Origin: Neurospora intermedia
Taxonomy: Eukaryota; Ascomycota; Sordariomycetes; Sordariales; Sordariaceae
Length of the DNA stretch: 64,000 nucleotides
Direction of reading: 5' to 3'
Assembly (NCBI GenBank): GCA_037102815.1
Contig: BTPP01000004.1
Coordinates: forward strand, 4,712,001 to 4,776,000
The translations under genes and the position numbers were made by a program. The notes under the pieces are model-generated. The model had not been told where the DNA came from, searched no databases, and was given only the letters and a program-made list of their open reading frames with translations. Positions 1-14,000 of the stretch are shown here, in pieces. Numbering within the stretch: position 1 is the stretch's first letter; each line of letters opens with the position of its first letter.

Positions 1-3000
1 ATTTAAATAAGGATATTTACCGTCCTAGAGGCGGGAGATATTTTAGGGTCGATTATATAGAGAAGGGAAGGGTAGTAATATATATAAATAAGAAATAGAA
101 TTTAAAGGACCTAAATTTTTAAATTGGAAAAGATTGGGCTATAGTAATATTTAAGAGCCTAAGGGATTTAACGATTGTTTTTTCTATCTACTCTCCTATC
201 TTTACGTAGGGAATATTAGAATATTAATAGGGATTGCTACTCTTTAAATTTTTTAAAGTTAGGCCCTTAATAGGAAATTTAATTATAATTGGGGATTATA
301 ATCTCTACTATCCTAATTAGAATTTAAAGAATAGGACTAATTTAGGGGTTATTTGCTTCTTTATATAGGTACGACGCTAGAGATTTAATTTACTTACCCC
401 CCGTAGTAAGCCAATAAAATTCGGGAATACGATATAAGGAGAGAGGGATAGGATAATTGATTATATATAATTATTACCCGGGGTCGAGGCCGAATATTAG
501 GGAGTATAGAGGTATAAGTAAATTAATTTGGACTATTACCTTTAGGAAATTTAGATTTAAGTAGGAAGAAAAAATAAAAAAGTAGAAGAAGAAGGAGGAT
601 ATAGTTAGAGTTTTATAAATATAGTAAAAGTGAAGGAGGTAATAGAGAAATGGATATTGGTCTTAGAAAGGATTAATATAGTAGAAGATTTTAAATTTGC
701 TTTTCGTAAGTTCGATAGAGAATTTATAAGTATTATAGAGGAATTTATCCTATATTAAAAGAAAGGTCGAAGGAGGAAAGTAAATTAGTAAATATTAGGA
801 TATAAAATAGTAATAAAAGAAGTATAGAGGATATATTAGGAGTAATTTAAATACCGAATAGTATTAAATTAAAGGGTTTTTATTGAAGTTATAATAAAAA
901 AGAAGAGGATAATTGCGAAAATTTAGTAAATTATATAATATAATAGCGTCGTTGAAGCTTCGAAGAATCTGAATTGACTTTAGCTTCTAGAATAATAAGC
1001 TTATACCCAAAGTTATAAATTAATAAATTTATTTAAATTATTAGCCCTTTAAACCTATAAAGGAATAATAAAAGTTGGAAATTATAATAGTAAGGCTGAA
1101 ATTTTTACCGATCGCTTCTTCTTAAAGGTAAAGGTTTTAATAAATTACTTACTGGATTAGATTAAATTATTAAATAATATTAAATTAATAATTATTAGCG
1201 AGCTAATTAATAAAAAGGACGTTTAGGACGTACTCTCCTAAATAGTACCTAATAAAGCCCCTAGGATTAATTAATATTTAAATAAGTTTTTAAAAATATA
1301 TAAATAACCGTTCCGGTAGGCTATAGTATATTTAATATCCGCTAGCCTCCGACTTAAATATTTCTTATAGTAATTTAAGGATATAAAAATAATTATCTTT
1401 AAGAAGTTTAGGAAGAGCGCCGCCTAATAGAAGCTAGTAAATATATAAAGGCTAATATCGCTATTTAATAATATAGGAAAAATCTTTAAAGCGTTCGTAA
1501 TTAAAAAATTTATATAAATAATTAAAGAATTTAATTTCTTACTAGAGGGTTAAATAAATAATTAAATAAACTATTCGATAGAGTTTATAATCCGGGTAAT
1601 TACCGACGCGGTATATACGGCCTAGAAATTTAGGGCTATAACGTCCCTTATACTTTTAAATTTAAAAGGAGCGTTGAATAGAGTTAATTATAGGTAATTT
1701 CTATATACTTTATAGGAAATATAATTCCTAATGTAGATTATTCAATAAGTAGTAAATTTTATTGCCGGAAGAAGAAGTTCTCTTTTCTTTAACGACGAAA
1801 CCTCCCGCCCTTATATAATTATTATTAGAATACTATAGGGCTCCCCCCTCTCCCCTATTTTATTTATTCTCTTTATTACCCTATTATATTAGAAATTAAT
1901 AATAATCCTAAATATAATTATAATCGGCTTCGCCGATAATATTAATATTATAATAGTAGTTTATACTACCGAAGAAAACTGTCGGACGTTATAAATAGTA
2001 TAAGAGGTATATTCGGAATAGGTAAGGGCGAGAGGTATAGAATTTAAAGTAATTAAAATGGAATTAATATACTTTATATGGACGAGGGTACTAAGGATGG
2101 AAATTCTCTAACTTGGGGAAATAGTATTTTAACTAACGGAATCGATATAATTCCTAAGGGTCTAGCTAAACTATAAATTTAACTATAGGGTTTATACGGA
2201 AGTGGTAAAAAAGAAAATAATAATATAGACGAATATATTTATGAGATTAGTAGCGAAGATATAGGGTTATTCCTTTATTTAAATAAGGGAAATATATATT
2301 AAATATATTTATAATACTATTATATATAGAGTTTTAGTATTTTATTAGCCGATTAAAATCTATAATAAATTTTGGGGGATAGTAATTAGGTTAGCGAAAT
2401 ACTAAATTAAATACTTAAAAATTATTATTAGGGTGTATAAAATTATGTTAGTATAAAATTTAAAGATAAAAACCTTTTATCCGCTATTCGACCTCTACTT
2501 TAATAAAAGGGTCCGGGCCTTTAAAGAAAGGCTCGCCCGGACGGACCAAACCCGGTTCGTTTAAGGGACTATAATTTAAATCTCTAATTATATTTAGGTA
2601 TAATAAATTAGAAGTTAACTACCTACCGATAAATTAGAGAATAGTACAATTAAGGTTCGGTAGGCCGAAATATAAGTATTAATAGAGAAACTACTAACGA
2701 TAGTAATTAGCCCCCCCTTAAAGTTAGGGATTTAGTTATTACTACTATTATAAATTCTAGAACTAATAGCCGCTAATAGAGAAGAATAATTAGAAGATAT
2801 AACGAATTGGGAATAGGTATTGTACTATAATTATTATCTAACGGCGGCGGTAGTAAAATTAGAACGACGGTACGAATTTACTATTATTAACCTTATTTTT
2901 AAATTTAGTAGAGAGGCTATCTAATAATATATAGTTAGTACGAAAAAGAAGAAAGGAAGACGCCGATAATTAGAAGAAACCGAAGAAGAGCCGTACTTAT

Positions 3001-5063
3001 TAATTAAAGTAAAGAATTCCCTCCTTATTTAGGTTAAAATAGAGGTTATCGGCCTCCGGGCCTTCCTCTACCGGAGGAAGGTACTAAATATTCTAATTCC
3101 TATCTACGCTTATAAGTTCGAAAAGGAGATATTCGCTTATATTATTTTAAATTACTTTAATACGGATATTATTTTTTAATTAAATTTAGAAGTTTAATTA
3201 TTAATAAAGGAAGAATTCTAGGAATATTTAAATAATAGAATTAAAACCGAAAGGATTTTATTATAAGTATTAAGGTTAGGGAAGTTAAAAGAATATTATA
3301 TAGTAATTAAATTAGAGGAGGAGTAATATAAAGAAATTATAAAGTATTTTTAGGAGGAAAACGGAATATTAATAATATTAAAATAATAAGATAGGAACGA
3401 AGAGGAAATATTTGTATTAACTACGGGAATTATTTAAATTATAATTATAATAAGAACCGAAAAGTATTATTTAATAAACGTTTAATTATATTTAAAAAAC
3501 TATTCGAGTAGTTTTATTATACGAATCTAATTTATAGTAATTTTATAGCGCTATTAAATTTAATTATCGTTTATAAGGGCGCGACCGGGAGTATCGACGG
3601 TTATAGGGTTGCTGGGAGTAGAATTATTATTACTATTAGAACCGGAAATTGTACGAGTAGGAATAGTATAACTACTACCGCCGGATACGATACGTATAGG
3701 AGTAATAGTACTATTGTTAAAACCGGACGTAATCCGAATTAGATTTATAATATTACTACCGGGTAGGGAAAGAATATAATTGTAACGAACGTCCTTTATA
3801 ATTAATTTATAGTAATCCTTTTATTATTATTTAGTAATACTATAATTTAAAGTACAAGGAAGACGTTTATAATCGGTAGGAAGGCCGTCCCGTTTTAGAC
3901 GGGTATATATACGATTAATAAAATTATTAGTAATACGAACGAAAATATTTAAATTAAAGTTGAACTTATTCTAATTACCTACTATTATAGTAATAGTTAC
4001 CGCCTAAATAGTATTATAAATATTATAGAGACTAGCGGGAACGTCTAATATATACTTACCGGAGGTATAGTTATAGGTAGCGTTCTAAGTACTACTAGTT
4101 AGGAGCGGAGTTAAATAACGGAAAGGAAATATAGAGAACGAATAATTTATTAGTAAATGAAATAAAGTAAACCTTATTAGCGATAACCTTCTAAAAGGTA
4201 TTAGGGGAATTAAACTTATTATTATTAGAATATAAGACGGAGGCGAAATTTAGAATATAGTAAAGGTAGGGGATTTTACGAACGATACTAATTAAATTAA
4301 TATAAGGATTAGAAAAGAAGAGAAGGAAACCGTACCGGTTTTAAAGGGGATAATTACTAATAAAATTGTAAAGAATATAAGCGAAGAATATAAGTTCTAA
4401 GGGTACGACCAAAGGAACTACAGAGGACGTAGGGCTTAGGGATATAATAGGGGAGGAACCCTTTATATTAAAGGTTAAATCGATAGGGTTAGGATAATAG
4501 CGGCCGGAAAAAACTATTTTAATAGAAATTATAATAGGGAAGAAGGAAGAGAAGGATTAGGAGGAGCGCTATAAAGGGGATTATATAAATAAAGGAAAGG
4601 ATTTTTATATTAATATAAATAGGGGTAGAACCGTAGGGTAGGAAAGTAAATAATAGGGTGGAAGTATTTATAAATAGGGGAAGGAGGCGAAGAAGTAAGG
4701 TAGGAGATGGGAAGATAGGATAGGGAAGCGGAGAGAAAGTAGAGGAGGGAATAATAGGGAATAAAATAGAAAGGCGGTAAAGGAAGCGGCGTACCGGGTT
4801 TAGTCCTATTCCTATTATTCCTATTATTCTAATATTAGGACGACGTAGTAGTAAAAAAAACGAAATTATATTTACTATAGCGGTAGGTAAGAACCGTTAT
4901 AGTTATAAATAAAGTAGGAGTAGCGTAGTAAATTACGGCCGAAATAGAGCTAGAGGTTTTTATCCGGGGGCGCTTAACGCTTTACAGTTTTCCCCTCTAG
5001 AGAACTAGAGAAGGACCCTATACCAATAGGGCACTATAGTTTATAGTTTGGGAATAAGAATAT
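1..5063 (+). mobile_element. Tad1-like LINE, copy 1 (5' end beyond window), RIP-degraded
   Basis: Non-LTR retrotransposon, plus strand. Near 290-317 the frame reads GDYNLYYPN, the metal-binding signature of an APE-type endonuclease. Near 1828-1863 it reads GSPLSPILFILF, a reverse-transcriptase block, followed by a FADN-type catalytic box near 1929. The order endonuclease then reverse transcriptase fits Tad1-clade LINEs of filamentous fungi; the clade is inferred, the domains are seen. From base 1 the sequence aligns with 6029 onward, and the match ends near 5063/11090, taken as the shared 3' end. CpA/TpG depletion, TA enrichment and stops throughout indicate RIP, so it is not functional. About 1.4 kb at the 3' side has no recognised domain. 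Confidence 0.75.
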
Positions 5064-8000
5064 TATATTATTATTAATAATTATACTATAATGGAAGTTA
5101 TATTAAATATAGTGAAGGAGAAGAACTTAAAGGTATTTATTATTAGAATTTAATTATAAAAGAGAAGGGACGGAGAGAATAAAAATTTACTCTTAATAAA
5201 AATTACTATTGTATCGGCGGTGTACTTTTTTTAAAATAACCTCTTCCTTTAGGACGGCGGCGTATACCTATACGAACTATTCTAAATTTCAAATAATATT
5301 TAATAATACTTTAAATATTAAAGAATTGGATATATAGTGAAATTCTATTATTAAAAAAATATTTATACCCGCTATAGTAAAATTAAATACGAAGGAGATC
5401 GTTTTAGCGAAGTAAATTGCCTGTCTAATAATAATAAATTATTCGTCTATTATAAATTGTATAAGAAGAAGGGCTATTATATATATAATTATAAGGAATA
5501 CCTTATTCTTTAGAAGGTAATTACGAAAGCGTTTATTATATACGTTGAAAGGCTATAGGCGTTCGCCCTTTGTAAAAACCTAATCGGGAAGGTATTAAAA
5601 TTAATAATAGAAATTATAAACGAAGGTATCCTTTTAAATGCCCCCTTTAGTTCCTATATTATTACTACCCTAAAGAGATATATTAGAAGAATTGTAAAAA
5701 AGGGACGGCCGAAGAAGATTGTCGGCCCGTCCTTCCGATTAAAACTATTAAACCTTTAAAGTTTAATAGATATTTATATATATTTTTAGAATATAGGAAG
5801 GAATTAATTATATAGTAGTAATAACGTTTATATAATTATAGCCCCCCCTAAAGAAGTAATACTTTTATTCTCCGTAGAAGGACTAGAAGGAACTTTATTT
5901 TAGGGTAATTAATAATCTAATTAAAAATACTCTATTAAAATGTAGGGAAGTTATATAAGAAAGGGAAGTTTTTATTCGAATAAAAGGAAACTTATAATAT
6001 TATAGCAATTTAAGAGCCGGATAGAAATTTAAATAAGGATATTTATTATCCTAGAGGCGGAAGGTATTTTAGGGTTAATTATATAGAAAAGGGAAGGATA
6101 ATAATATATATAAATAAGAAATAGAATTTAAAGGACCTAAATTTTTAGGCCGGAAAGGATTAGGCTATAGTAATATTTAAAAGCCTAAGGGAATTAACGA
6201 CCGTCTTTTCTATTTACTCTCCTATCTTTATATAAAGAATACCGGAATATTAATAAGAATTATTACTCTTTAAATTTTTCGAGGTTAGGCCCCTAGTAGG
6301 AAATCTAATTATAGTTAGGGATTATAATTTCTATTATCCTAATTAGGATTTAGAGAATAGGACTAATTTAGGGGCTGTTCGCTTCTTTATATAGGTATAA
6401 TATTAGAAATTTAATTTATTTACCTCCTATAGTAAATTAATAAAGTTCGGGAACGCAATACGAAGAGAGAGGGATAGAATAATCGATTATATATAATTAT
6501 TACCTAAAGTTAAGGCCGAATATTAAGGAATATAAAGGTACGAGTAAACCGGTTCGGACTATTACCCTTAGGAAATTTAAATTTAAATAGGAAGAAAGAA
6601 TAAAAAAGCGGAAGAGGAAGGAAAATATAGTTAGAATCTTATAAATATAGTAAAGGTAAAGGAAGTATTAGAAAAGCGGATATTAGTCTTAGAAAGGATT
6701 AATATAATAAAGGATTTTAAATTTGCTTTTTACAAATTCGATAGAGAATTTATAAATATTATAGAGGAATTCGTCCTGTATTAAAAGAAAGATTAAAGGA
6801 GGAGAGTAAATTAGTAAACGTTAGGATATAAAATAGTAATAAAAGAAATATAAAGGATATATTAAGAGTAATTTAAATACTAGATAATATTAAATTAAAA
6901 GGATTTTATTAAAGCTATAATAAAAAAGAAAAGGATAATTATAAAAGTTTAATAGATTATATAGTACGATAGTATTACTAAAGTTTCGAAGAACTTAAAT
7001 CGATTTTAACCCTTAGAATAATAGGCTTATACCCGAAATTATAAATTAATAGACCCGCCTAAATTATTAGTTTTTTAAATCTATAAAGGGGTAATAAAAG
7101 TCGGAAATTATAATAGTAAGGTTAAAATCCTTACCGAACGTTTTTTCCCAAAGGTAAAAGTCCTAATAAATTATTTATTAAATTAAATTAAATTATTAAA
7201 TAATATTAAACCGATAATTATTAGCGAACTAATTAATAAGGAGGACGTTTAGAACGTACTTTCCCGGATAGCGTTTAATAAAGCCCCTAGAATTAATTAA
7301 TATTTAAATAAATTTTTAAAATTATATAAATAATTATTTTAGTAAACTATAGTATATTTAATATCCGTTAGCCTCTAATTCGAATATTTCTTATAGCGGT
7401 TTAAAAATATAAAAATAATTATCTTTAAGAAACTTAGGAAGAACGCCGCCTAATAAAAGCTAGCGGGCGTATAGAGGTTAATATTACTATTTAGTAATAT
7501 AGGAAAAATCTTTAAAGTATTTGTAATTAAGAGGTTTATATAAATAGTTGAAGAATTCAATTTCTTATTAGAGGGTTAGATAAGTAATTAAATAGGCCGT
7601 TCGATAGAGTTTATAATTTAGGTAATTACTGATATAGTATATATAATTTAGAAATTTAGAATTGTAATATCCTTTATACTCTTAAATTTAAAGGGAGTAT
7701 TTAATAAAGTTAATTATAAGTAATTTCTATATACCCTATAGGAAATATAATTCTTAATATAAATTATTTAGTAAGTAGTAAACTTTATTATTAGAAAGAA
7801 AGGTTCTTTCTTTTTTAATAATAAAACCTCCCGCCCTTATACAATTACTGTTAGAGTACTATAAAGTTCCCCCCTCTCCTTTATTTTATTTATTCTCTTT
7901 ATTACCCTACTATATTAGAAATTAGTAATAATTCCGAATATAATTATAGTCGGTTTCGCTAATAATATTAATATTATAACGGTAGCCTATACTATTAAAG

Positions 8001-11000
8001 AAAATTACCGGACGTTATAAGTAGTATAGGAGGTATATTTAGAATAGGTAGGGGCGAAAAGTATAAAATTCGAAATAATTAAAATGGAATTAATATACTT
8101 TATATTAACGAAAGTACTAAGGATGGAAATTCTTTAATTCGGAAAAATAATACTTCAACCGACGGAATCGATACAATTCCTAAGGGTTTAATTAGACCGT
8201 AAATTCAATTATAGAATTTATATAAAAGTAATAAAAAAGAAAATAATAATATAGATAAATATATTTATAAAATTAGTAGCGAAAATATGAAATTATTCCT
8301 TTATTCGGGTAAGGGAAATATATATTAAATATATTTATAGTACTATTATATATAGAGCCTTAATATTCTATTAATTAATTAAAATTTATAAAAAACTTTA
8401 GGGGATAGTAATTAGGTTAGCGAAATACTAAATTAAATATTTAAGAATTATTATTAGAACGTATAAAGTTATACCGGTATAAAACCTAAAAATAGAAACC
8501 TTTTATTTACTATTCGACTTCTACTTTAATAAAAGGGTCCGGGCTTTTAAAGAAAGGTTTATTTAAATGGATTAAGCCCGGTTCGTCCGGGGGATTATAA
8601 TTTAGGTCTCTAATTATATTTAAATATAACGAACTAAAGGTTGGCTATTTACCGACAAATTAGAGAATAATATAATTAAAGCTCGGTAGGCCGAAATATA
8701 AATACTAACGGAGAAGTTATTAATAATAGTAATTAACCCCCCTTTAGAATTAAAGATTTAATTATTATTATTATTATAAACCTTAGAATTAATAACTATT
8801 AATAGAAAGGAGTAATTAAAGGATATAATAAATCGAAAATAGGTATTGTACTATAATTACTACTTAACGGCGGTAGTAACGAAATTAAAATAATAGTATA
8901 AATTTACTATCGCCGACCTTACCTTTAAATTTAATAGAAAGGCTATTTAAAGATATATAGTCGGTATAAAGAAAAAGAAAGGAAGACGCTAATAACCGGA
9001 AGAAAACGAAGAAGAATTATACTTATTAATTAAAGCGAAAAATTCCCTCTTTGTTTAGGTTAGAACGGAAATTATTAGCCTCCGGGCTTTCCTCTATTGG
9101 AAGAAGGTATTAAACGTTCTAATTCTTATTTACGCTTATAGGCTCGAAAAAGAAACGTTCGCCTATATTATCCTAAATTACTTTAATATAAATACTATTT
9201 TCTAATCGAACTTAGAAATTTAATTATTAATAAAAGAAGAACTCTAAAAATATTTAGATAATAGAATTAAAGTTGAAAAAATTCTATTATAGGTATTAAA
9301 GTTAAGGAAATTAAGAGAGTACCGTCTAGTAATTAAATTAGAGGAGGAGTAATATAAGGAAATTGTAAGGTATTCCTAAGAGGAAAATAGAATATTAATA
9401 ATATTAGAATAATAGGACGGGAATAAAGAAAAGATATTTATATTAATTATAGGAGTTATTTAAATTACGGTTATAGTAAGAATTGAAAAGTACTATCTAA
9501 TGAACGCCTAATTATATTTAAAAAGCTATTCGAATAATTCTATTATATAAGCCTAATTTATAATAACTTTATAGTACTATTAGACCTAATTATTATTTAT
9601 AAAGGTATAATTAGGAATATTAATGGCTATAGGGCTGCCGGGAGTAGAATTATTACTACTATTAGAATTGGAAACTATACGAATAGGAGTAGTATAATTA
9701 TTATTGCCGGATATAATATATATAGGAATAATAGTACTATTATTAAAACTGAACGTAATTTAAACCGGATTTATAATATTACTATTAAATAGGGAAAGAA
9801 TACGATTGTAATAAACGTCCTTTGTAATTAATTTGTAATAACCTTTCTATTACTATTTAATAATATTATAATTTAAAGTACGAAGAAGATGCTTATAATC
9901 GGTAGGAAGGCTGTCCTACTTTAAACGAATATATAAATAATTAGTAAAATTATTAATAATACAAATAAAAATATTTAAATTAAAGTTAAACTTATTTTAG
10001 CTACCTAATATTATAGTAATAATTACCGCTTAAATAGTATTACAAGTATTACGGAAATTAGCGGGAACGTTTAATATATATTTATTAGAAGTATAATTAT
10101 AAATAGTATTTTAAGTACCGTTAATTAAGAGTAGAATTAAATAATAGAAAGGAAATATAGAGAATAAATAACCTATTAGTAAACGAAATAAGGTAAACCT
10201 TATTAGTAATAACTTTTTGGAAAGTATTAGGGGAGTTAAGCCTATTATTATTAGAATACGGGACGGAGGCGAAATTTAAAGTATAGTAAAGGTAGGGGAT
10301 TTTACGAATAATACTAATTAAATTAATATAAGGACCGGAGAAGAAGAGGAGGAAGTTGTACTAGTTTTAAGGGGGATAACTACTAATAAAATTGTAAAGA
10401 GTATAAATGAAGAATATAGGTTCTAAAAGTATAATTAAAGGGATTATAGGGGATATAGGACTTAAGGATATAATAGGGGAAAAACCCTCCGCGTTGGAAA
10501 TTAAATTAATAGAATTAGGATAATAGCGGCCGGAAGAAGCTATTTTAATAGAAATTGTAATAAGGAAGAAGGAGGAAGAGGATTAGGAGGGACGTTATAA
10601 GGGGGATTATATAAACGAGGGAAAAGGTCCTTATATTAATATAAATAGGAGTAAAACTGTAGGGTAGGAAAATAAATAATAGGGTAAAAATATTTATAAA
10701 CGGGGGAAGGAAGCGAAAAAGTAGGGTAGGAGACGGGAAAATAAAATAAGGAAGTAGAGAGAAGGCGGAAGAGGGAATAGTAGGGAATAAAATAGAGAGG
10801 CGGCGAAGGAAGCGGCGTACTAGGTTTAATCCTATTTTTATTATTCCTATTATTCTAATATTAGGACAACGTAGCGGTAGAAGAGATAAGATTATATTTG
10901 CTATAGCGGTGGGTGAGAACTATTATAATTATAAGCAAAGTAGGAGCGGCGTAGTAAATTACGGCCGAAATGGAGCTGGAGGTTTTCATCCGGGGACGTT

Positions 11001-11090
11001 TAACGCCTTACGGTTTTCCCTTCTAGAGAATTGGAGAAGGACCCTATGCCAATAGGGTACTATAGTTTATAGTCTGGGAATAAGAATATT
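5064..11090 (+). mobile_element. Tad1-like LINE, copy 2 (near full length), RIP-degraded
   Basis: Second copy of the element to its left, same orientation, directly abutting it. 5064-6028 has no partner in copy 1, which starts beyond the window edge; it probably holds the 5' part with ORF1, because a Lys-rich decayed frame is visible around 5450-5730, but no domain can be named. The endonuclease signature GDYNFYYP lies near 6318 and the reverse-transcriptase PLSP block near 7865. The copies differ mainly by C/T and G/A changes, as expected when RIP mutates duplicates independently. The abutting head-to-tail arrangement could be a tandem insertion or a duplication. Both copies are dead. Confidence 0.72.
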
Positions 11091-14000
11091 ATTATTATTT
11101 CGTATACCTTTAATTAATAACCTTTAAAGTTATTACAATTTTTAACCACCCCCAAAATAATTTATTAATCTAATTAGTAGTTACTATAGGAAGGACCGTC
11201 CTTCGCCTTCGCTCCGGATCCGCTAATCCCTAAAAATAATATTCGAAGAGTAATTTTAAAAAGGACTTTCTAATAGTAGTATAAAAATAATTATTATACG
11301 TTTATTATATAAGTATAATTTTTTCGGCCTAATTAATCTACTCTATATTATAGAAGATCCGAAGGTATAATTCTAAATTCTAATTCTACATCTCCGTTTA
11401 TCCGTCCATCTAGGGGTACTAAACTATATTAAAGCATCTATAAATATTTAAGAATTTATAATAAATCTTCTAAAATTGGTTTATAAAAAAGCTACTTCTA
11501 TCCGATATAATAGAATCTAGAAAGCTAAATTACTAAAAGACGTATTATTAAAAAAGGAATATAAATTGCCGGGTATTAATCGTCTTCTATATAGGGATAT
11601 ATAAAGCGTATTTAATAAAATAGTCGATAATAATAAAAATTATATTATAAATCCAATTAAATATAGGGTTGAATAATTTTAGTAACCTAATAATAAAATT
11701 ATACGAAATATCTTACTAAGGGATAGTAAAAATAAGTAACGACCCTAATAATTTATATAATTAATAATTATAGGGTTTAACCTTCTAATATATTAAATAT
11801 TTACGGACGTATACTTTAATATCGATTGTAATAATAGGTTAATAATAAAATTAATTAATATATTTTAACATTTTCCTCTAACCCGGGTATCCGGCCGTCG
11901 TTATATTATAGTAAATATAGAATAGTTCGGCCCGTATATATTCTAAATTATAGACTTAATATTAATACTATAGAGTTTTATTTTCCCCTATCTTCTAATT
12001 CTTTACCCGTCTCCTCCCTTCGCTATTCTTCTACGTTTCTTTAATAATAAATAAATTTTCCTTTTACGCTTTTAATAATTACTATTCTAATAATAGTAGT
12101 TACTCTTCGTCCTTCCGTACCCTTACTACTATTATATACCCACCTATATTTTCTATTATAATATTTTTAATTTCCCCCCCTAATTTAATAGTAGTTTCGC
12201 TTATAAACTTTACCCTCTTCTTTACTACTCTATCCTCTCTACTATTACCTTCAACCTCCTTTTACTTTCTCCCTTCCCTATTTATTTTACTATCCTTCTT
12301 TAAATTCTACCTTTTTTTTTATAATTCAATTCCTTCGTCCTCTAATATTTAATTTTCTTCTATTTTACCTATATCCTATTACTATTCCTTCTCTTCCGCC
12401 GTTATCCTTCAAACCTCTTTTCTAATTATAATTACCTATTTTATTAGCGTTTTTAATACCTAACCTTCCTTTATTATTTAGCCCTTCTCCTCGCTTCCTT
12501 TAATAACTTTTACTAATAAGTAATTACCCCTTATTTCCAATTCTTCTCCTTACAATTATAATTTCTTCAATAACCTATTCGCTGGATTTAATTTTCCCGG
12601 CCAATATTTAATTCCGAAATTATATACTACTAATTCTAACGTCTACTAATTCTATTTTACATTAGCCCGCTCCTTATTTTAAAAATATTATAAATTTAAG
12701 TAATTTATAATTATTAAGAACAATTTATTTATATATAATAAATATTACTTTTATACCTTCAATACTCCTACAACTACTAATAATTCTCTATTTCTAACCC
12801 TATATTTTATTTCTTCTAACGATTTTTTCTTCGAAAAGAAAATTATTAGGTATTACCTATTACTATACAATTATATAAGAACTACCCTAATTACAAAATT
12901 TAATACGTCCGTCTCTATTTAAATTTATAATATTAGGTCGAAATAATATAATATAAAAACTTCCTAAAATAATTTTTTAAATTCTATAAACGTTTCCCCT
13001 ACTTTTTTTATAAATTCGAATAGCCTCCGTTTATTACCCTTCAATAATTCCGTTAGGGGCGTAGTCACTTTAGAATATAATATTACGAAGCGCCAATAGA
13101 ATTTTATAAACCCTAGGAAAATTTGGATATTATAAATATTTACCGGAACCTTCTATTCTATAATTATTACAACCCTCTTTAAATTTATCGATATACCCTC
13201 CGGAAAAACGATATATCCTAAAAACAATACTTATTTTATATAAAATTCGTACTTACTTAAATTTATATAGAAATCCTAATCTTATAACCGTTAAAGGACT
13301 TCTTTAATATAATTAATATAATCTTCTTTATTCTCACTATAAATTAGAATATTATTAAAATAAATAATATATATTATATTTATTAGCCTTACTAATATAT
13401 TATTAATATATATTTAAAATATTACCGGCGCGTTTACTAACCTTATTAATATAATTAAAAATTCGTAGTACCCGTACTTTATACGAAACGCCGTTTTCTC
13501 TTCGTTTCCCTCTCGAATCCGAATCCTATAGTATACGTCCTTCAAATTTAATTTAGTAAAGACTTTAACCGATAATAACCGATCTAGAATCTCTTAAATA
13601 AAGGGTAATACTATCTAATTTTTCTTTATAATTTTATTTAACGCTTTAAAATTGATATAGAGCCTTAACTTTCTACCCTTCTTTAAAATAAAAATAATAA
13701 GGGCGCCTACTAGGCTAATAGAAGGACGAATTTACCCTTTTTAAAATACTTTTACTAATTATTCGTATAATACTTTTAATTTTTTAATATTCAATATATA
13801 AATCGGTCCTTAAAGCGCCAACTCCCCCTTAATTAAATTAATATAATATTCTAACTAGTTGTATTAGGGTAGGGGTATTACCGAAGCTTCAAATATTAAT
13901 TAGAATTCTTTATATTCTAGTAGGATAATTAGTTTAAAGATAATAGATTTGCCTTCTATTTCTTCTAATAATTCTAAGGGTTGTAATAATATTAATTCTA

